Assembly (NCBI RefSeq): GCF_016785185.1
Contig: NZ_JAEKDY010000002.1
Length of the DNA: 64,000 nt
From: Heyndrickxia sporothermodurans
GTDB lineage: Bacteria; Bacillota; Bacilli; Bacillales; Bacillaceae_C
Strand: one strand, 5' to 3'
Of the stretch, positions 43,396 to 53,256 are shown in pieces. Under the pieces are notes generated by a model. The model saw only the letters and a program-made list of their open reading frames with translations. It did no database searches and was not told the DNA's origin. Position numbers and translations under genes: made by a program. The number at the start of each line of letters is the position of its first letter. Within the stretch, counting starts at the first letter, position 1.

Positions 43396-44229
43396 TTAAC
43401 GAATACCATTTATTAGACCCATCATTTGATCTGACATCGTAATAGCTTTCGATTGAAATTGATAGGAACGTTGTACATTAATCAAATCAGTCATTTCTTT
43501 TCCTGTGTCAACATTCGATGTCTCGAGCGAACCTCGTTTCATTGATATTTGATTTCTTAAAGGACCCGTCATCTCTGTTAAAACATCATTGATGTTTATG
43601 TTCGCTTTTGCAGGAATTCCTAGAAGATTTTCTCCTATTTGTTCAAGAAACTGAGGCTTTCTTACTGAGATCATACCTAAATTTGCTGTTTGTTGTTTGC
43701 CATTGGCTAAAGTAACGGTAATCTTCCCATTATTTGAAATGGCATAATCCTTCGCGTTTTTGTTAAAAATAATCATTTGATTATTTTCATCCAGTACTGG
43801 GTAACCACTACTATTTACAAGAACTACTTCATTCGTACCCATCGGTGATAACGAGAAGTTTCCGTCACGTGTATAACAAACTTCGTTTTTCCCATTTTTA
43901 TTTGACATTACTTTAAAGAATTGCTTTTCATTCGTTAAAGCTACATCTAACGGTCTACCTGTATCTTTAATGTTACCCTGGGTCAATACAAGCTGGGCTT
44001 GTGCCATTTTTGCACCTGTCCCTAAACGTATCTCCTCGGGAGTTAGTCTACCGATTTCGTCGTTTTTATTCGGTTGATTATTAAACGATTGGGCTAAAAG
44101 GTCGGTAAAAGTAACTTCCCTTTTTTTAAACCCATTTGTATCTGCATTTGCCATATTGTTACTAATAATATCAAGCTGTTTTTGCAGTTGATTCATTGTA
44201 TTAGATGCGATTATCATTGATCTATTCAC
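43396..44229 (-). CDS. flhP: flagellar hook-basal body protein FlhP
   Basis: This 277-residue rod/hook-type protein has the N-terminal axial motif QLDIISNNMANADTNGFK and the C-terminal helical motif MTDLINVQRSYQFQSKAI. It corresponds to the distal rod protein FlhP of B. subtilis and is exported by the flagellar apparatus. GTG start with AGGGAATC upstream matches the B. subtilis start. Follows flhO by 28 nt. Confidence 0.93.
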   Translation of the reverse strand: MNRSMIIASNTMNQLQKQLDIISNNMANADTNGFKKREVTFTDLLAQSFNNQPNKNDEIGRLTPEEIRLGTGAKMAQAQLVLTQGNIKDTGRPLDVALTNEKQFFKVMSNKNGKNEVCYTRDGNFSLSPMGTNEVVLVNSSGYPVLDENNQMIIFNKNAKDYAISNNGKITVTLANGKQQTANLGMISVRKPQFLEQIGENLLGIPAKANININDVLTEMTGPLRNQISMKRGSLETSNVDTGKEMTDLINVQRSYQFQSKAITMSDQMMGLINGIR

Positions 44230-44257
44230 AATTCGATTCCCTCACATTAATTTTCTC

Positions 44258-45067
44258 TTAACCATTTACACGACCAATCTCATTTACCGCTCGTTCCATG
44301 CTTTTATCATACGCCTGAAGAACCTTTTGATTTGCCTCAAATGAACGATATGTTGATAGCATGTCAGTCATTGTTTGAGAGATATCTACATTCGAACGTT
44401 CGAGAAATCCTTGCTGAAGTCGATATTGATTATTGGATGCATTTGGAAGCTCACGATTATTTTCAGTACGGTATAAACCGTCCCCTTCTTTCATTAAATT
44501 CTCAGGGTTATTTGAATACACGATACCTAATTGAGCTCTCGTTCCATCGCCAGTTATCGTTCCATTACTACTAACCTCAAATTGATCACTGTTCAAACGA
44601 ATCTTATTTTGCTGATTATCTAAAACATACAGACCATTCGCAGTTGTTAGGTATCCATTTGGGTCAATTGTAAAATTCCCATTACGGGTATATTTCGTTT
44701 CTCCCTTTTGATCTTGAACAGTAAAAAAGGCACTGCTTTTGTTTCCATTTAAATCGATAAGTGCTAAATCTGTCTTTAAACCTGTTTCTTGCATATCGCC
44801 TTGCAGAAATTTAGGGATCGCTTCTTGTAAATAAACGCCTGTATTAAGAGCACCAATTTTTTGAAATCTAGAATAAGAAATACTATTTTCAACAGGGATA
44901 GATTTCTTGTCAAGTCGTTGTAACAACATTTCAGGAAATGCTCTTATTGCTGATTGGTCACTTTTAAAACCTGGTGTATTTGAATTTGCCATATTGTTTG
45001 TCAACAGGTCGGTTTTTCTTTGTTGTGTAATCATTCCTGATGCTGCTGTATAAAAGCCTCTTAACAT
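44258..45067 (-). CDS. flhO: flagellar hook-basal body protein FlhO
   Basis: This 269-residue axial flagellar protein has N-terminal MLRGFYTAASGMITQQRKTD and LLTNNMANSNTPGFK and C-terminal ERSNVDISQTMTDMLSTYRS. FlhO and FlhP form the distal rod in B. subtilis. It follows mbl by 43 nt as in B. subtilis. Confidence 0.93.
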   Translation of the reverse strand: MLRGFYTAASGMITQQRKTDLLTNNMANSNTPGFKSDQSAIRAFPEMLLQRLDKKSIPVENSISYSRFQKIGALNTGVYLQEAIPKFLQGDMQETGLKTDLALIDLNGNKSSAFFTVQDQKGETKYTRNGNFTIDPNGYLTTANGLYVLDNQQNKIRLNSDQFEVSSNGTITGDGTRAQLGIVYSNNPENLMKEGDGLYRTENNRELPNASNNQYRLQQGFLERSNVDISQTMTDMLSTYRSFEANQKVLQAYDKSMERAVNEIGRVNG

Positions 45068-45110
45068 TGTCTACACCTGCCTATAATATATTGAATATCC
45101 GTAAAGAATA

Positions 45111-46109
45111 TTAAAATCTCCTACTTGCAATTTTATCCATATTTTCAAGCATGATTCCCGTACCAATTGCTACCGAGTCCATTGGCTCCTCAGCCACTAA
45201 TACAGGGACTTTTAACTCTTCTGCCAGTAATTGATCTATTCCGTGTAAAAGAGCGCCACCGCCTGTTAAAATCACTCCACGATCGATAATATCTGCAGAT
45301 AACTCCGGAGGGGTTTTCTCTAACACATTTTTAGCCGCTTGTACAATTACAGAAACCGATTCTCTTAACGCTAATTCAACTTCTTTTGAATTAACCGTAA
45401 TTGTTCGTGGGAGACCTGTGACCATATCACGACCGCGAATTTCCATTTCCTCATTTCTAGAACCTGGGAATACTGTACCTATATTAATTTTAATATTTTC
45501 AGCTGTACGTTCTCCAATCAATAGCTTGTATTCTTTTTTTATGTATTGAAGGATTTCGGTATCGAATTTATCCCCAGCCATTTTAATTGATGCTGAAGTA
45601 ACGATATCTCCCATAGAAAGAACAGCAACATCTGTTGTTCCACCACCAATATCGACTACCATATTCCCGCTTGGCTGAAAGATATCCATTCCAGCTCCAA
45701 TCGCAGCGACCTTTGGCTCTTCTTCTAAGTAAACCTTTTTACCGCCGCTTTTTTCTGCTGCTTCTCTAATTGCTTTTTGTTCTACACTCGTAATGTTAGT
45801 AGGACAGCATATTAAGATCCGAGGTTTTGATAAGAATCCCTTTACATTTAATTTATTGATAAAATGTCTAAGCATCGTTTCCGTCACATCAAAGTCAGCA
45901 ATAACCCCATCTTTCAATGGGCGAATCGCCACGATATTTCCTGGAGTTCTCCCAACCATACGACGGGCTTCTTCACCAACCGCCAATACTTTATTCACAT
46001 TTTTATCAATGGCAACAACAGATGGCTCATTTAAAACAATCCCCTGTCCTTTTACATGTATCAATACATTCGCTGTTCCTAAGTCGATTCCAATATCCTT
46101 TGCAAACAT
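45111..46109 (-). CDS. mbl: MreB-like actin homologue Mbl
   Basis: This 332-residue actin-fold ATPase has phosphate-1 IGIDLGTANVLIHVKGQGIV, phosphate-2 NMVVDIGGGTTDVAVLS and the adenosine motif GVILTGGGALL. It polymerises under the membrane and guides cylindrical wall growth. Order spoIIID-mbl-flhO-flhP is conserved. A TATGCTAGAAT extended -10-like sequence lies upstream, but I did not find a matching -35. Confidence 0.95.
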   Translation of the reverse strand: MFAKDIGIDLGTANVLIHVKGQGIVLNEPSVVAIDKNVNKVLAVGEEARRMVGRTPGNIVAIRPLKDGVIADFDVTETMLRHFINKLNVKGFLSKPRILICCPTNITSVEQKAIREAAEKSGGKKVYLEEEPKVAAIGAGMDIFQPSGNMVVDIGGGTTDVAVLSMGDIVTSASIKMAGDKFDTEILQYIKKEYKLLIGERTAENIKINIGTVFPGSRNEEMEIRGRDMVTGLPRTITVNSKEVELALRESVSVIVQAAKNVLEKTPPELSADIIDRGVILTGGGALLHGIDQLLAEELKVPVLVAEEPMDSVAIGTGIMLENMDKIASRRF

Positions 46110-46309
46110 TTAATATATACTCCTTCCGTCTTAAATCACGCATTTTAAAGGGTTATCTATGTAAAGTTTTTCTGTCCAAAAGTTTTTATTTCCCTAATTT
46201 AATATTCTAGCATATTTTTGTCGATTTTAGGAATGACTTGTCATAAAATATTTTTTAAAATATGGAAAAAATATGTGAAACTTTTCTTATATAAAATAGT
46301 CATTAATAA

Positions 46310-46343
46310 AATAAATTAAAGAAGCAATCTTATTTAGATTGCT
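46310..46343 (-). terminator. terminator of spoIIID
   Basis: On the minus strand AGCAATCT, loop AAATA, AGATTGCT and a T-rich tail lie 10 nt after the spoIIID stop codon. Confidence 0.8.
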
Positions 46344-46353
46344 CCCCACTCCT

Positions 46354-46617
46354 CTAATTACTTTGAAATTCTTCTTTTTTATATTTTTGTTTTGTTGCTT
46401 CACCACCACGAAGGTGTCGAATTGATTTATGATAATCTAATATTTCCTTTACTTCATTGGCAAGTTCCGGATTTATTTCTGGTAATCGTTCTGTAAGGTC
46501 TTTGTGGACAGTACTTTTGGACACGCCAAACTCTTTCGCAATTACGCGAACTGTTTTTCTCGTCTCCACGATATACTTTCCAATCTTGATAGTTCTCTCT
46601 TTGATGTAATCGTGCAC
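46354..46617 (-). CDS. spoIIID: mother-cell transcription factor SpoIIID
   Basis: This 87-residue DNA-binding protein is almost identical to B. subtilis SpoIIID from MHDYIKERTIKIGKYIVE on; its helix-turn-helix is VRVIAKEFGVSKSTVHKDL. It activates and represses many sigma-E-dependent genes in the mother cell. I start it at GTG 46617, nine nucleotides after GGAGG, as in B. subtilis. The longer frame by six codons has no own site. No clear sigma-E promoter was found upstream. Confidence 0.97.
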   Translation of the reverse strand: MHDYIKERTIKIGKYIVETRKTVRVIAKEFGVSKSTVHKDLTERLPEINPELANEVKEILDYHKSIRHLRGGEATKQKYKKEEFQSN

Positions 46618-46731
46618 ACCACTCGCCCTCCCCAAATTGGATGTGAGAAGTGTGAAATGAGACTCGTTTATTTTCGACTGAAAATACTGTATTCCCCATA
46701 TGATACTTTAAAACTTTGCTTTCATATGTGG

Positions 46732-46756
46732 CAGAAGGTGATTCAAACACCTTCTG
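46732..46756. other. perfect hairpin upstream of spoIIID
   Basis: CAGAAGGTG, loop ATTCAAA and CACCTTCTG form a perfect 9-bp stem without a T-run on either side, about 115 nt upstream of the spoIIID start. The remainder of the 394-nt gap (46618-47029) holds no gene that I can support. Confidence 0.4.
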
Positions 46757-46987
46757 TAGGTACTGAGACTAATCAAATATATAACTAAATCTATAGGATC
46801 TATGGTTAACGATTCCTCACCTCAAACACTCTCTTTGTTTTTGTCAAGTTTGTAACATTTTATTAGCTTGGGTTAAAATATATGCACAAAAACCGTAACA
46901 AGGACAAGGTTTATTACTAAAATTTCTGACGAATAAAAATACGACTTTTCACACGACAAAATCTTTAGGAAAATAATACAAAAACAA

Positions 46988-47025
46988 ATAAAAAAGGACA
47001 GAATCTATTAAATTCTGCCCCTTTG
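46988..47025 (-). terminator. terminator of spoIIQ
   Basis: On the minus strand AAAGG-GG-CAGAAT pairs with ATTCTG-T-CCTTT and TTT follows, beginning 5 nt after the spoIIQ stop codon. Confidence 0.8.
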
Positions 47026-47029
47026 GTTA

Positions 47030-47848
47030 TTATCCTTGTGTATCTTCTTGATCGGTACCATTTGTAGTGTCTTCTTTATTATCCTGTTGTTTTGATTGAT
47101 CACTTTCATCATTTGACTTTTCATTATTTTGATCAACCGCTTGTTCTTTTACAACTTCTTCAATAGAAGATGCTGGTTTATCGAAATAAGAAACAGGATT
47201 CACAGCTATATTGTCTTTTCTAATTTCAAAGTGAAGATGTGTTTTTGCTTTTTCGTTTAGTTGACTTGTACTTGCAGTAGCAATAACTTGTCCTTGTTTT
47301 ACCTTATCTCCAACACTAACTTTATAGTCTTTAATGGATTGATATTGTGTAACAACACCATCTTCATGTTGGATTTCAATGACGTTTCCAAGTACAGAGT
47401 CATCTTCCACTTTTGAAACAGTACCACTTAATGCTGCAACAACTTCAAAGTCTTTTGCATCCTTCATGGTAATGTCAATTCCACGATTAGGTTGATACGT
47501 TGAACCATAAACAATCATTGCTGCCTCTTGCTTGTCTTCAGAAGCCTTTTCGTCATAGAATTCTTTGTCAATTTGGGCCTGTTCCGTATTTTTGACTGGC
47601 CATTTAAAGTTTTCTACAGATTTTCCTACTTCAACCGCGTCATTCTTGTTGCCGTTTTTACCTAGTTTATCCCCTTGCATACCAAATTCATTTTTTGCTG
47701 ATTGATTACCTGATGATTGGTACCAAAAGATTGCTGAAATAATTAATGCAGCACTTGCTAGATAAATAGCAGGATAAACCCAACGTTTTTTTAAGAAGCT
47801 TTTTTTACCCTTTTTTTGAGAAGTTAGTTTCTTTTCTTCCTCTCTCAT
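47030..47848 (-). CDS. spoIIQ: forespore engulfment protein SpoIIQ
   Basis: This 272-residue protein has a short cytosolic N-terminus, one transmembrane helix (about 24-46), a LytM/M23-like domain (about 115-225) and a Gln/Asp/Glu-rich tail. It is made in the forespore and binds SpoIIIAH across the septum. The C-terminal metal motif HLHFEIR remains, but the first zinc-ligand motif reads QPNRGIDI, without the usual histidine, so the domain is probably not an active peptidase, as in B. subtilis. The ATG after AGGTG is used, ten codons inside the longest frame. Confidence 0.95.
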   Translation of the reverse strand: MREEEKKLTSQKKGKKSFLKKRWVYPAIYLASAALIISAIFWYQSSGNQSAKNEFGMQGDKLGKNGNKNDAVEVGKSVENFKWPVKNTEQAQIDKEFYDEKASEDKQEAAMIVYGSTYQPNRGIDITMKDAKDFEVVAALSGTVSKVEDDSVLGNVIEIQHEDGVVTQYQSIKDYKVSVGDKVKQGQVIATASTSQLNEKAKTHLHFEIRKDNIAVNPVSYFDKPASSIEEVVKEQAVDQNNEKSNDESDQSKQQDNKEDTTNGTDQEDTQG

Positions 47849-47866
47849 TTTCATCACCTCAGCAAC

Positions 47867-47896
47867 CATTTTGAACACAAATGCGAAAATATATAC
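47867..47896 (-). promoter_or_regulatory. candidate sigma-F promoter of spoIIQ
   Basis: The minus strand has GTATA (47892-47896), 15 nt, then GTTCAAAATG (47867-47876), which fits the sigma-F consensus GYATA-N15-GGNNANANTN with one change. It implies a leader of only about 15 nt. Confidence 0.5.
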
Positions 47897-47921
47897 ATTT
47901 TTACGAAAATTTTTTTAATAA

Positions 47922-47953
47922 ATAAAAAAATAGCTTGAAAATCACAAGCTATT
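47922..47953 (-). terminator. terminator of spoIID
   Basis: On the minus strand AATAGCTTG, loop TGATTTT, CAAGCTATT and TTTTT lie 10 nt after the spoIID stop codon. Confidence 0.9.
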
Positions 47954-47963
47954 GGGCTAAATA

Positions 47964-48974
47964 TTATTTTTTTGCGGTTACTTTATCTAATAATTGCTTT
48001 GATTCACTAATCTCTATTCCTTGGTAATAATGTTGTACAATCTCCTTATAACTCTTTCCACTTCGAGCCATACCATTTGCTCCGTATTGGCTCATCCCTA
48101 CCCCGTGACCATATCCTCTCGTTGTCACGATAATTTTATTGCCTTTTCTAGCTAAGCTAAAGTCGGAGGATCGAAGACCTAATTTTTCACGCACCTCTCT
48201 TCCGGTAAATTTTTTTCCACCGATGATTACTGTTCCAATTCTTTTACCTTCTGTTAACGTAAAGTTTGTACTTACTTCTTTATTATCTCTTAAAGTCACG
48301 CCTAGTTTTTTCTCAACATCATTAACTACAAATTCTTGTTGGTATTGATATTTTGGGGACTTTTTATCCCACGGACTTTCCACACTTTTTAAATACGGAA
48401 TCGCATTTGCCCAGTAATCCTGCGAATTCTCGGTATATCCATTACTTGTCGAAAAAAACGAGGCAAAGATCGGCTTTCCATCATACGTTAATATTTTTCC
48501 TTCTGTTGCTTTTACTGCTTTCGTAATTTTATTTATGTTCTTTTGATATTTTGAACCCCAATGTTTTTTTAATTCCTTTTTATTTTGAAACACCTGATCA
48601 CTCACTGTATCGGTTACATTGGCTCCTTTAGGAATACCCTTATTCCCGCTTAATAGTTGCCTAACAATATATGTTCGTGCTGCTAATGCTTGTGCCTTGA
48701 GTGCTTCCTCTTCAAAGGTTGCAGGCATTTCTGAAGCAACTACCCCTACTACATACTCTTCTAATGGTACTTGTTCAACTTTTTGACTAGTATTTCTGAA
48801 AACAGCTATATCAATAGATGATTGTAATGTACTTGTATTTTTTTCTTTCATATTTTCATCAAGCTTTCCACTTGCCTTTTCTTTTGAAAAAGGCAGTACA
48901 AGGAGCGATGGAATGGCGAATGATACGGCGAGAATTAGGATACTGACAAGGACAATTGGCTTAATATGTTTCAT
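47964..48974 (-). CDS. spoIID: SpoIID, lytic transglycosylase of engulfment
   Basis: This 336-residue protein has an N-terminal membrane anchor (about 6-28), the catalytic region [20 protein letters not shown] with its glutamate, [13 protein letters not shown], and [17 protein letters not shown] near the C-terminus. It cuts denuded glycan strands in the DMP complex as the mother cell engulfs the forespore. The ATG after GGAGG, five codons inside the longest frame, is used. A candidate sigma-E promoter lies upstream. Confidence 0.95.
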   Translation of the reverse strand: MKHIKPIVLVSILILAVSFAIPSLLVLPFSKEKASGKLDENMKEKNTSTLQSSIDIAVFRNTSQKVEQVPLEEYVVGVVASEMPATFEEEALKAQALAARTYIVRQLLSGNKGIPKGANVTDTVSDQVFQNKKELKKHWGSKYQKNINKITKAVKATEGKILTYDGKPIFASFFSTSNGYTENSQDYWANAIPYLKSVESPWDKKSPKYQYQQEFVVNDVEKKLGVTLRDNKEVSTNFTLTEGKRIGTVIIGGKKFTGREVREKLGLRSSDFSLARKGNKIIVTTRGYGHGVGMSQYGANGMARSGKSYKEIVQHYYQGIEISESKQLLDKVTAKK

Positions 48975-49018
48975 GCTTGATGCCTCCATATTGGTAATTT
49001 ATTTATTTTCCTCCTTTC

Positions 49019-49046
49019 ATACATATGGGTTAGGACAAGCATTTAT
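49019..49046 (-). promoter_or_regulatory. candidate sigma-E promoter of spoIID
   Basis: The minus strand has ATAAAT (49041-49046), 13 nt and CATATGTAT (49019-49027), resembling sigma-E promoters, about 45 nt before spoIID. A mother-cell promoter is expected here from B. subtilis. Confidence 0.45.
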
Positions 49047-49103
49047 GACTGGAAAAGCTAAAACGCCTTGGTCAGCAATGAAATGTTATACTTTCTTAAA
49101 ACA

Positions 49104-49152
49104 TAAAAAAGGCAGAACTGAATTTGTAATTAACAAATCCAATTCTGCCTTT
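49104..49152 (-). terminator. terminator of lemA-TPM operon
   Basis: On the minus strand AAAAGGCAGAA pairs with TTCTGCCTTTT, with an inner ATTTGT/ACAAAT stem, followed by TTTAT. It overlaps the stop codon of the TPM gene. Confidence 0.9.
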
Positions 49153-49913
49153 TACCAGTTTCGGCTGGCTCCGCCTCCACCGGAGGAGCCTCCGCCGCCT
49201 CCACGATTTCCACCACTTCCTCCTCCGCCATTTCTCAAAATAGAGGAAAGGAGATTGATTAACACATATGTGAGTGCACCACCGAAAAATTTCATATCGA
49301 TAATAATTAATATGATGATTCCAATGGCTATTAATATCACTTTCCAAGTAGAAAAAGAGGATTCTTGTTGATAAGGTTCTGCCTTTGCAACATCCTTAAT
49401 ATTATATTCATTTGCCACTTCATTTAAAAGCTGTTTATACGTATTAACAATAGCTAGGTCTGCTTTATTATCTTTTAAATATGGCAACGCATATCGATCA
49501 AGGATTCTGCCTACTTTACCATCTGGTAAAGCACCCTCTAGTCCGTATCCAACTTCTACTCTAATCTTCCTATCTTCCTTCTTTTTCCCTATAACTAAGA
49601 GTAACAACACGCCGTTATTTAACTCTTTGTTACCTAGCTTAAACTTCCTAAAAGCAGCATTTGCATAGGATTCGATATCTTGGCCGTTAAGAGTAGAAAC
49701 GGTTAATACGGCTACTTGGGCTTTTGTTTGATCATCGACCTGTCGTCCAAGGTTAATTAACTCTGCCTTTTCTTCCTGTGTTAATACATTTGCAGTGTCT
49801 TGAACATATATATCCCCGGTTGGATTAGGTATTTCCGCACTGGCGATTCTTCCTAACAAACTTATTGCTAATACGGCAACAATAGATATGCTAAGAAGGG
49901 TCTTTCTAATCAT
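49152..49913 (-). CDS. TPM-domain membrane protein (YgcG family)
   Basis: This 253-residue protein has a signal peptide or anchor (about 1-25), an extracellular TPM domain (about 30-155, starting NPTGDIYVQDTANVLTQEEK) and a transmembrane helix (about 187-215). Its Gly/Ser/Arg-rich tail ends GGGASRNW. TPM domains occur in thylakoid PSII assembly factors and bacterial membrane proteins; the role here is unknown. It overlaps lemA by 4 nt, and the pair is common in bacteria. Confidence 0.88.
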   Translation of the reverse strand: MIRKTLLSISIVAVLAISLLGRIASAEIPNPTGDIYVQDTANVLTQEEKAELINLGRQVDDQTKAQVAVLTVSTLNGQDIESYANAAFRKFKLGNKELNNGVLLLLVIGKKKEDRKIRVEVGYGLEGALPDGKVGRILDRYALPYLKDNKADLAIVNTYKQLLNEVANEYNIKDVAKAEPYQQESSFSTWKVILIAIGIIILIIIDMKFFGGALTYVLINLLSSILRNGGGGSGGNRGGGGGSSGGGGASRNW

Positions 49914-50488
49914 TGACCATTCCCCTCAAAGTCAACTTTAGGAGCTTCCTCAGCCCCATTCTGAGCTTTAAAGTATTGCTTCTGATCAAACCCAAACATA
50001 CCTGCCATCATCGACCCAGGGAATCGTTTGACCTTTTTATTGTACTGGGCGACTTCATCATTATAATCCTTTCGAGCCACAGCTATACGATTTTCAGTAC
50101 CTGCCAGCTCATCCATTAGTTGTTGGAAGTTTTGGTTCGCTTTTAAATCTGGATATTTTTCAACTACTACAAGAAGTCGACTTAATGCACCCGAAAGGTT
50201 ATCATTTGCTGCTGCTTGGTCTTCCGGCGTTTTAGCACCAGCAAGCTTAGCACGAGCATCTGAGACATCTTTAATAACTTCCTTTTCATGTGAGGCATAA
50301 CCTTTTACAGTGTTTACAAGGTTAGGAATTAAATCAACTCTTCTTTGAAGTTGTGTGTCAATATTTGAATACTTTTGATTAACATTCTCTTCTGCGGAAA
50401 CAAACCCATTATAGCTTGAAACTGCCGCAATAACACAAATAGCTATAACAACGATGATACTTATTAAGATAATACTTCCCTTTTTCAT
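49910..50488 (-). CDS. lemA: LemA-family membrane protein
   Basis: This 192-residue protein has an N-terminal transmembrane helix (about 5-27) and a helical LemA domain (VDLIPNLVNTVKGYASHEKE, YNDEVAQYNKKVKRFPGSMM). Its function is not established. The following TPM gene overlaps by 4 nt. In Bacillus subtilis this pair is not between spoIID and murAA, so it is an insertion relative to that order. Confidence 0.9.
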   Translation of the reverse strand: MKKGSIILISIIVVIAICVIAAVSSYNGFVSAEENVNQKYSNIDTQLQRRVDLIPNLVNTVKGYASHEKEVIKDVSDARAKLAGAKTPEDQAAANDNLSGALSRLLVVVEKYPDLKANQNFQQLMDELAGTENRIAVARKDYNDEVAQYNKKVKRFPGSMMAGMFGFDQKQYFKAQNGAEEAPKVDFEGNGQ

Positions 50489-50617
50489 CTTCTCACTCCT
50501 CTTATATGTATACCGATTTGGATAAAAAAAGCCTCTACAAATTAATCATTAATCAAATGTCTGCCGATTATAACATAAAATTAATAATATATTGGGTCCT
50601 ATAATTATTTTACACAA

Positions 50618-50652
50618 TAAAAAAACCCAAACAATGAATTTGGGCTTTTTTT
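50618..50652. terminator. terminator of murA
   Basis: CCCAAA and TTTGGG with a 7-nt loop are flanked by A- and T-runs on both sides, 5 nt after the murA stop codon. Confidence 0.85.
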
Positions 50653-50656
50653 GTGA

Positions 50657-51967
50657 TTAAAGTTGTTCGGAAAGAAATTCTTTTCTATTTGTTGTTGTAA
50701 CTTCTACTTCATCATTGACTCCTTCGATATCCGCGCCTAATGATGCTAACTTTTGATGGAAATTCAAATAACCTCTATCCAAATGTTTTAATTCAGTTAC
50801 TCTCGTATAGCCATCTGCTCTTAATCCAGCAATGATTAAGGCTGCTGCTGCTCGAAGATCAGTAGCAGATACTTCTGCACCTTGAAGCTGACAAGGTCCA
50901 TTAATAATAACAGATCGACCTTCGATTTTTATATCTGAATTCATTCGACGGAATTCTTCAACATGCATAAATCTATTTTCAAAAACCGTTTCTGTTATCA
51001 TACCTGTACCTTCTGCGACAACTAATAGAGACATCATTTGTGATTGCATATCAGTCGGGAAACCAGGATGAGGCATTGTCTTAATATCAACTGCTTTAAG
51101 CTTTTCAGGACCAATTACACGAAGACCTTGTTCTTCTTCAATGATCGTTACGCCCATTTCCTCAAGCTTAGCAATCAGCGATGTTAAATGTTCAGGAACA
51201 GCACCTTTTACAAGTACATTACCACCAGTAATAGCAGCGGCAATCATAAATGTACCAGCTTCTATTCTGTCCGGTATGATTGTGTGATCAGCGGCGTATA
51301 GACGTTCCACACCTTCGATACGAATCGTACCTGTTCCTGCACCCTTTACTGATGCACCCATTTTATTTAAGTAATTAGCTAAATCTACGATTTCTGGTTC
51401 CTTTGCACAGTTTTCAATTGTTGATGTTCCTTCTGCCAAAGTTGCAGCCATCATAATATTTTGTGTTGCGCCAACACTAGGGAAGTCTAAATAAATCTTC
51501 GCACCTTTTAAGCGACCTTCCGTTTCGGCTTCAATAAAGCCATTCCCGACTTTTACCTTTGCTCCCATTGCCTCAAAGCCTTTTAAATGTAAGTCGATTG
51601 GTCTTGAGCCAATCGCACAACCACCAGGTAATGCAACACGTGCTCTTCCCATTCTTGCTAATAGCGGTCCCATAACAAGGACAGAAGCACGCATTTTTCT
51701 TACATATTCAAATGGAGCTTCAATTAACAACTCTCTTGATGCATCTACAGATATTTTATTTTCTTGAAACGTTACATCAGCATTTAAATATCGTAACACT
51801 TCACCAATTGTATATACATCGGAGAGTGATGGTACATCACGAATAATACTTCTTCCTTCACTAGCTAACAATGATGCAGCGATAACAGGCAGTACAGCAT
51901 TTTTTGCACCTTCAACTTGAACCGTACCGTTTAGCCGTTTTCCGCCGCGGACGATGATTTTTTCCAA
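50657..51967 (-). CDS. murAA: UDP-GlcNAc 1-carboxyvinyltransferase MurA
   Basis: This 436-residue EPT-fold enzyme transfers enolpyruvate from PEP to UDP-GlcNAc, the first committed step of peptidoglycan synthesis. The catalytic Cys117 is in [15 protein letters not shown], so it is expected to be fosfomycin-sensitive. The neighbour order spoIID-murAA-ywmB points to MurAA rather than the paralogue MurAB. Confidence 0.96.
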   Translation of the reverse strand: MEKIIVRGGKRLNGTVQVEGAKNAVLPVIAASLLASEGRSIIRDVPSLSDVYTIGEVLRYLNADVTFQENKISVDASRELLIEAPFEYVRKMRASVLVMGPLLARMGRARVALPGGCAIGSRPIDLHLKGFEAMGAKVKVGNGFIEAETEGRLKGAKIYLDFPSVGATQNIMMAATLAEGTSTIENCAKEPEIVDLANYLNKMGASVKGAGTGTIRIEGVERLYAADHTIIPDRIEAGTFMIAAAITGGNVLVKGAVPEHLTSLIAKLEEMGVTIIEEEQGLRVIGPEKLKAVDIKTMPHPGFPTDMQSQMMSLLVVAEGTGMITETVFENRFMHVEEFRRMNSDIKIEGRSVIINGPCQLQGAEVSATDLRAAAALIIAGLRADGYTRVTELKHLDRGYLNFHQKLASLGADIEGVNDEVEVTTTNRKEFLSEQL

Positions 51968-51999
51968 AAGTATTCCCCTCCGCGTCCATTTTCTCTATA

Positions 52000-52743
52000 T
52001 TAATATTCAATCGTTATGATAGGTGTGCCAATTACAAAGCTCGTATTGGCGCCCATTCCAGTTTTTCGTAAGCCAATTTGCAGATTCATTCGGTTATCTT
52101 TTGTTGGGACTGATTGCATGATCTCCGATGAATATGCAGAAATAGAAACAAAATCTTTTTCTTTTAACGCTTCTTTTTCATTTGCATGTAAGCTTGTCAA
52201 TATTTGACTTACTTCAGACAATAAAACCTTATCCATTTTATCACTGAATTCGCCTTTTATACAAGAGAAAAACACTGGTTTCTTACTGTAAAGAGCATCC
52301 AATTTTACACCTATTGTTTTATTCACATTGAGCGCAATTTGGCTATTCCAATGAATACCTTTTACCTCATATATTAAATACGAAGTATATTGATTATTTG
52401 TAGGGGTCGACAAAAGTTTTATTGATTCGACAATATTTTTTTTACTTGATAAGCCTTCTGCTTGCCACTGCCCTTTTTCTTCCCTCACATCCCACTTCAG
52501 TTGAGGAAATTGCTCTTTTAATAAGTCTACCTGCTTTAACCAATCATTTTTTGAAGAAATATTTATTGATTCTCTTGTATATAGAGACCATTCAGAAATT
52601 TGTCCGTGTTCACGTTTTATTTCTTTGACCAGCATGTCTAAATCAGTAGTAAAATTTGCTAATACCGTTCTATTCCCAATAGTTACACAAAACAAACTAA
52701 AAAAAATTGATATTGTTAACAGATATAGTACGCTTTTTTTCAT
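52000..52743 (-). CDS. ywmB: YwmB-family protein
   Basis: This 247-residue protein has an N-terminal signal peptide (about 1-30) and no other membrane segment. It resembles B. subtilis YwmB, whose fold has been likened to TATA-box-binding proteins; function unknown. It lies 32 nt upstream of murAA in the same direction. The 235-nt gap behind its start (52744-52978) shows no further gene. Confidence 0.85.
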   Translation of the reverse strand: MKKSVLYLLTISIFFSLFCVTIGNRTVLANFTTDLDMLVKEIKREHGQISEWSLYTRESINISSKNDWLKQVDLLKEQFPQLKWDVREEKGQWQAEGLSSKKNIVESIKLLSTPTNNQYTSYLIYEVKGIHWNSQIALNVNKTIGVKLDALYSKKPVFFSCIKGEFSDKMDKVLLSEVSQILTSLHANEKEALKEKDFVSISAYSSEIMQSVPTKDNRMNLQIGLRKTGMGANTSFVIGTPIITIEY

Positions 52744-52978
52744 TTGGATTTCCCCTCTCCTTAGTTAAAGTCTTTACCAGTACGGAAGACTACATACTTA
52801 GGAAAAGTCGTCATCTTTTGACAATCGAAATGAAAATAAAACAAATAATCTGCCCTTTTATTTAGACGTTATAAATTAAAGAAAGTAACAAATTCCACAT
52901 ACAAAATTAATCATAATCAATATTTATTCAATATGATACAGGAAAGATAGGCCAATTATTACAAAATGATGACAAATT

Positions 52979-53212
52979 TTAAAATAAAAGTGGAATCTGT
53001 TTTGACCATAACAGATAATCTAAGAAGAAGTTACTAATTGCGGATCCAATTGCGATGGTAATTAAAACATAAAGTAATCTTGCCTGTATAACACGATTAG
53101 GTTTTAATAATTTTTCAAAGTTTAGTGCTCCAAGTGCCCAAAATGTTAAAACGATAAAAAACAAATGTGAGATTATACTGAGCAACGCTTGTTGTCCAAA
53201 TTCCGGAACCAT
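52979..53212 (-). CDS. ywzB: DUF1146-family membrane protein YwzB
   Basis: This 77-residue protein has two predicted transmembrane helices (about 8-28 and 48-68) and resembles B. subtilis YwzB, which stands at the same place after atpC. Function unknown. The ATG with AAAGGAGAG upstream is used; the longest frame begins 18 codons earlier, in the atp terminator. Confidence 0.85.
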   Translation of the reverse strand: MVPEFGQQALLSIISHLFFIVLTFWALGALNFEKLLKPNRVIQARLLYVLITIAIGSAISNFFLDYLLWSKQIPLLF

Positions 53213-53256
53213 ATGTATCTCTCCTTTCCAGATAGAAAAAGTTGTAACATATTTAT

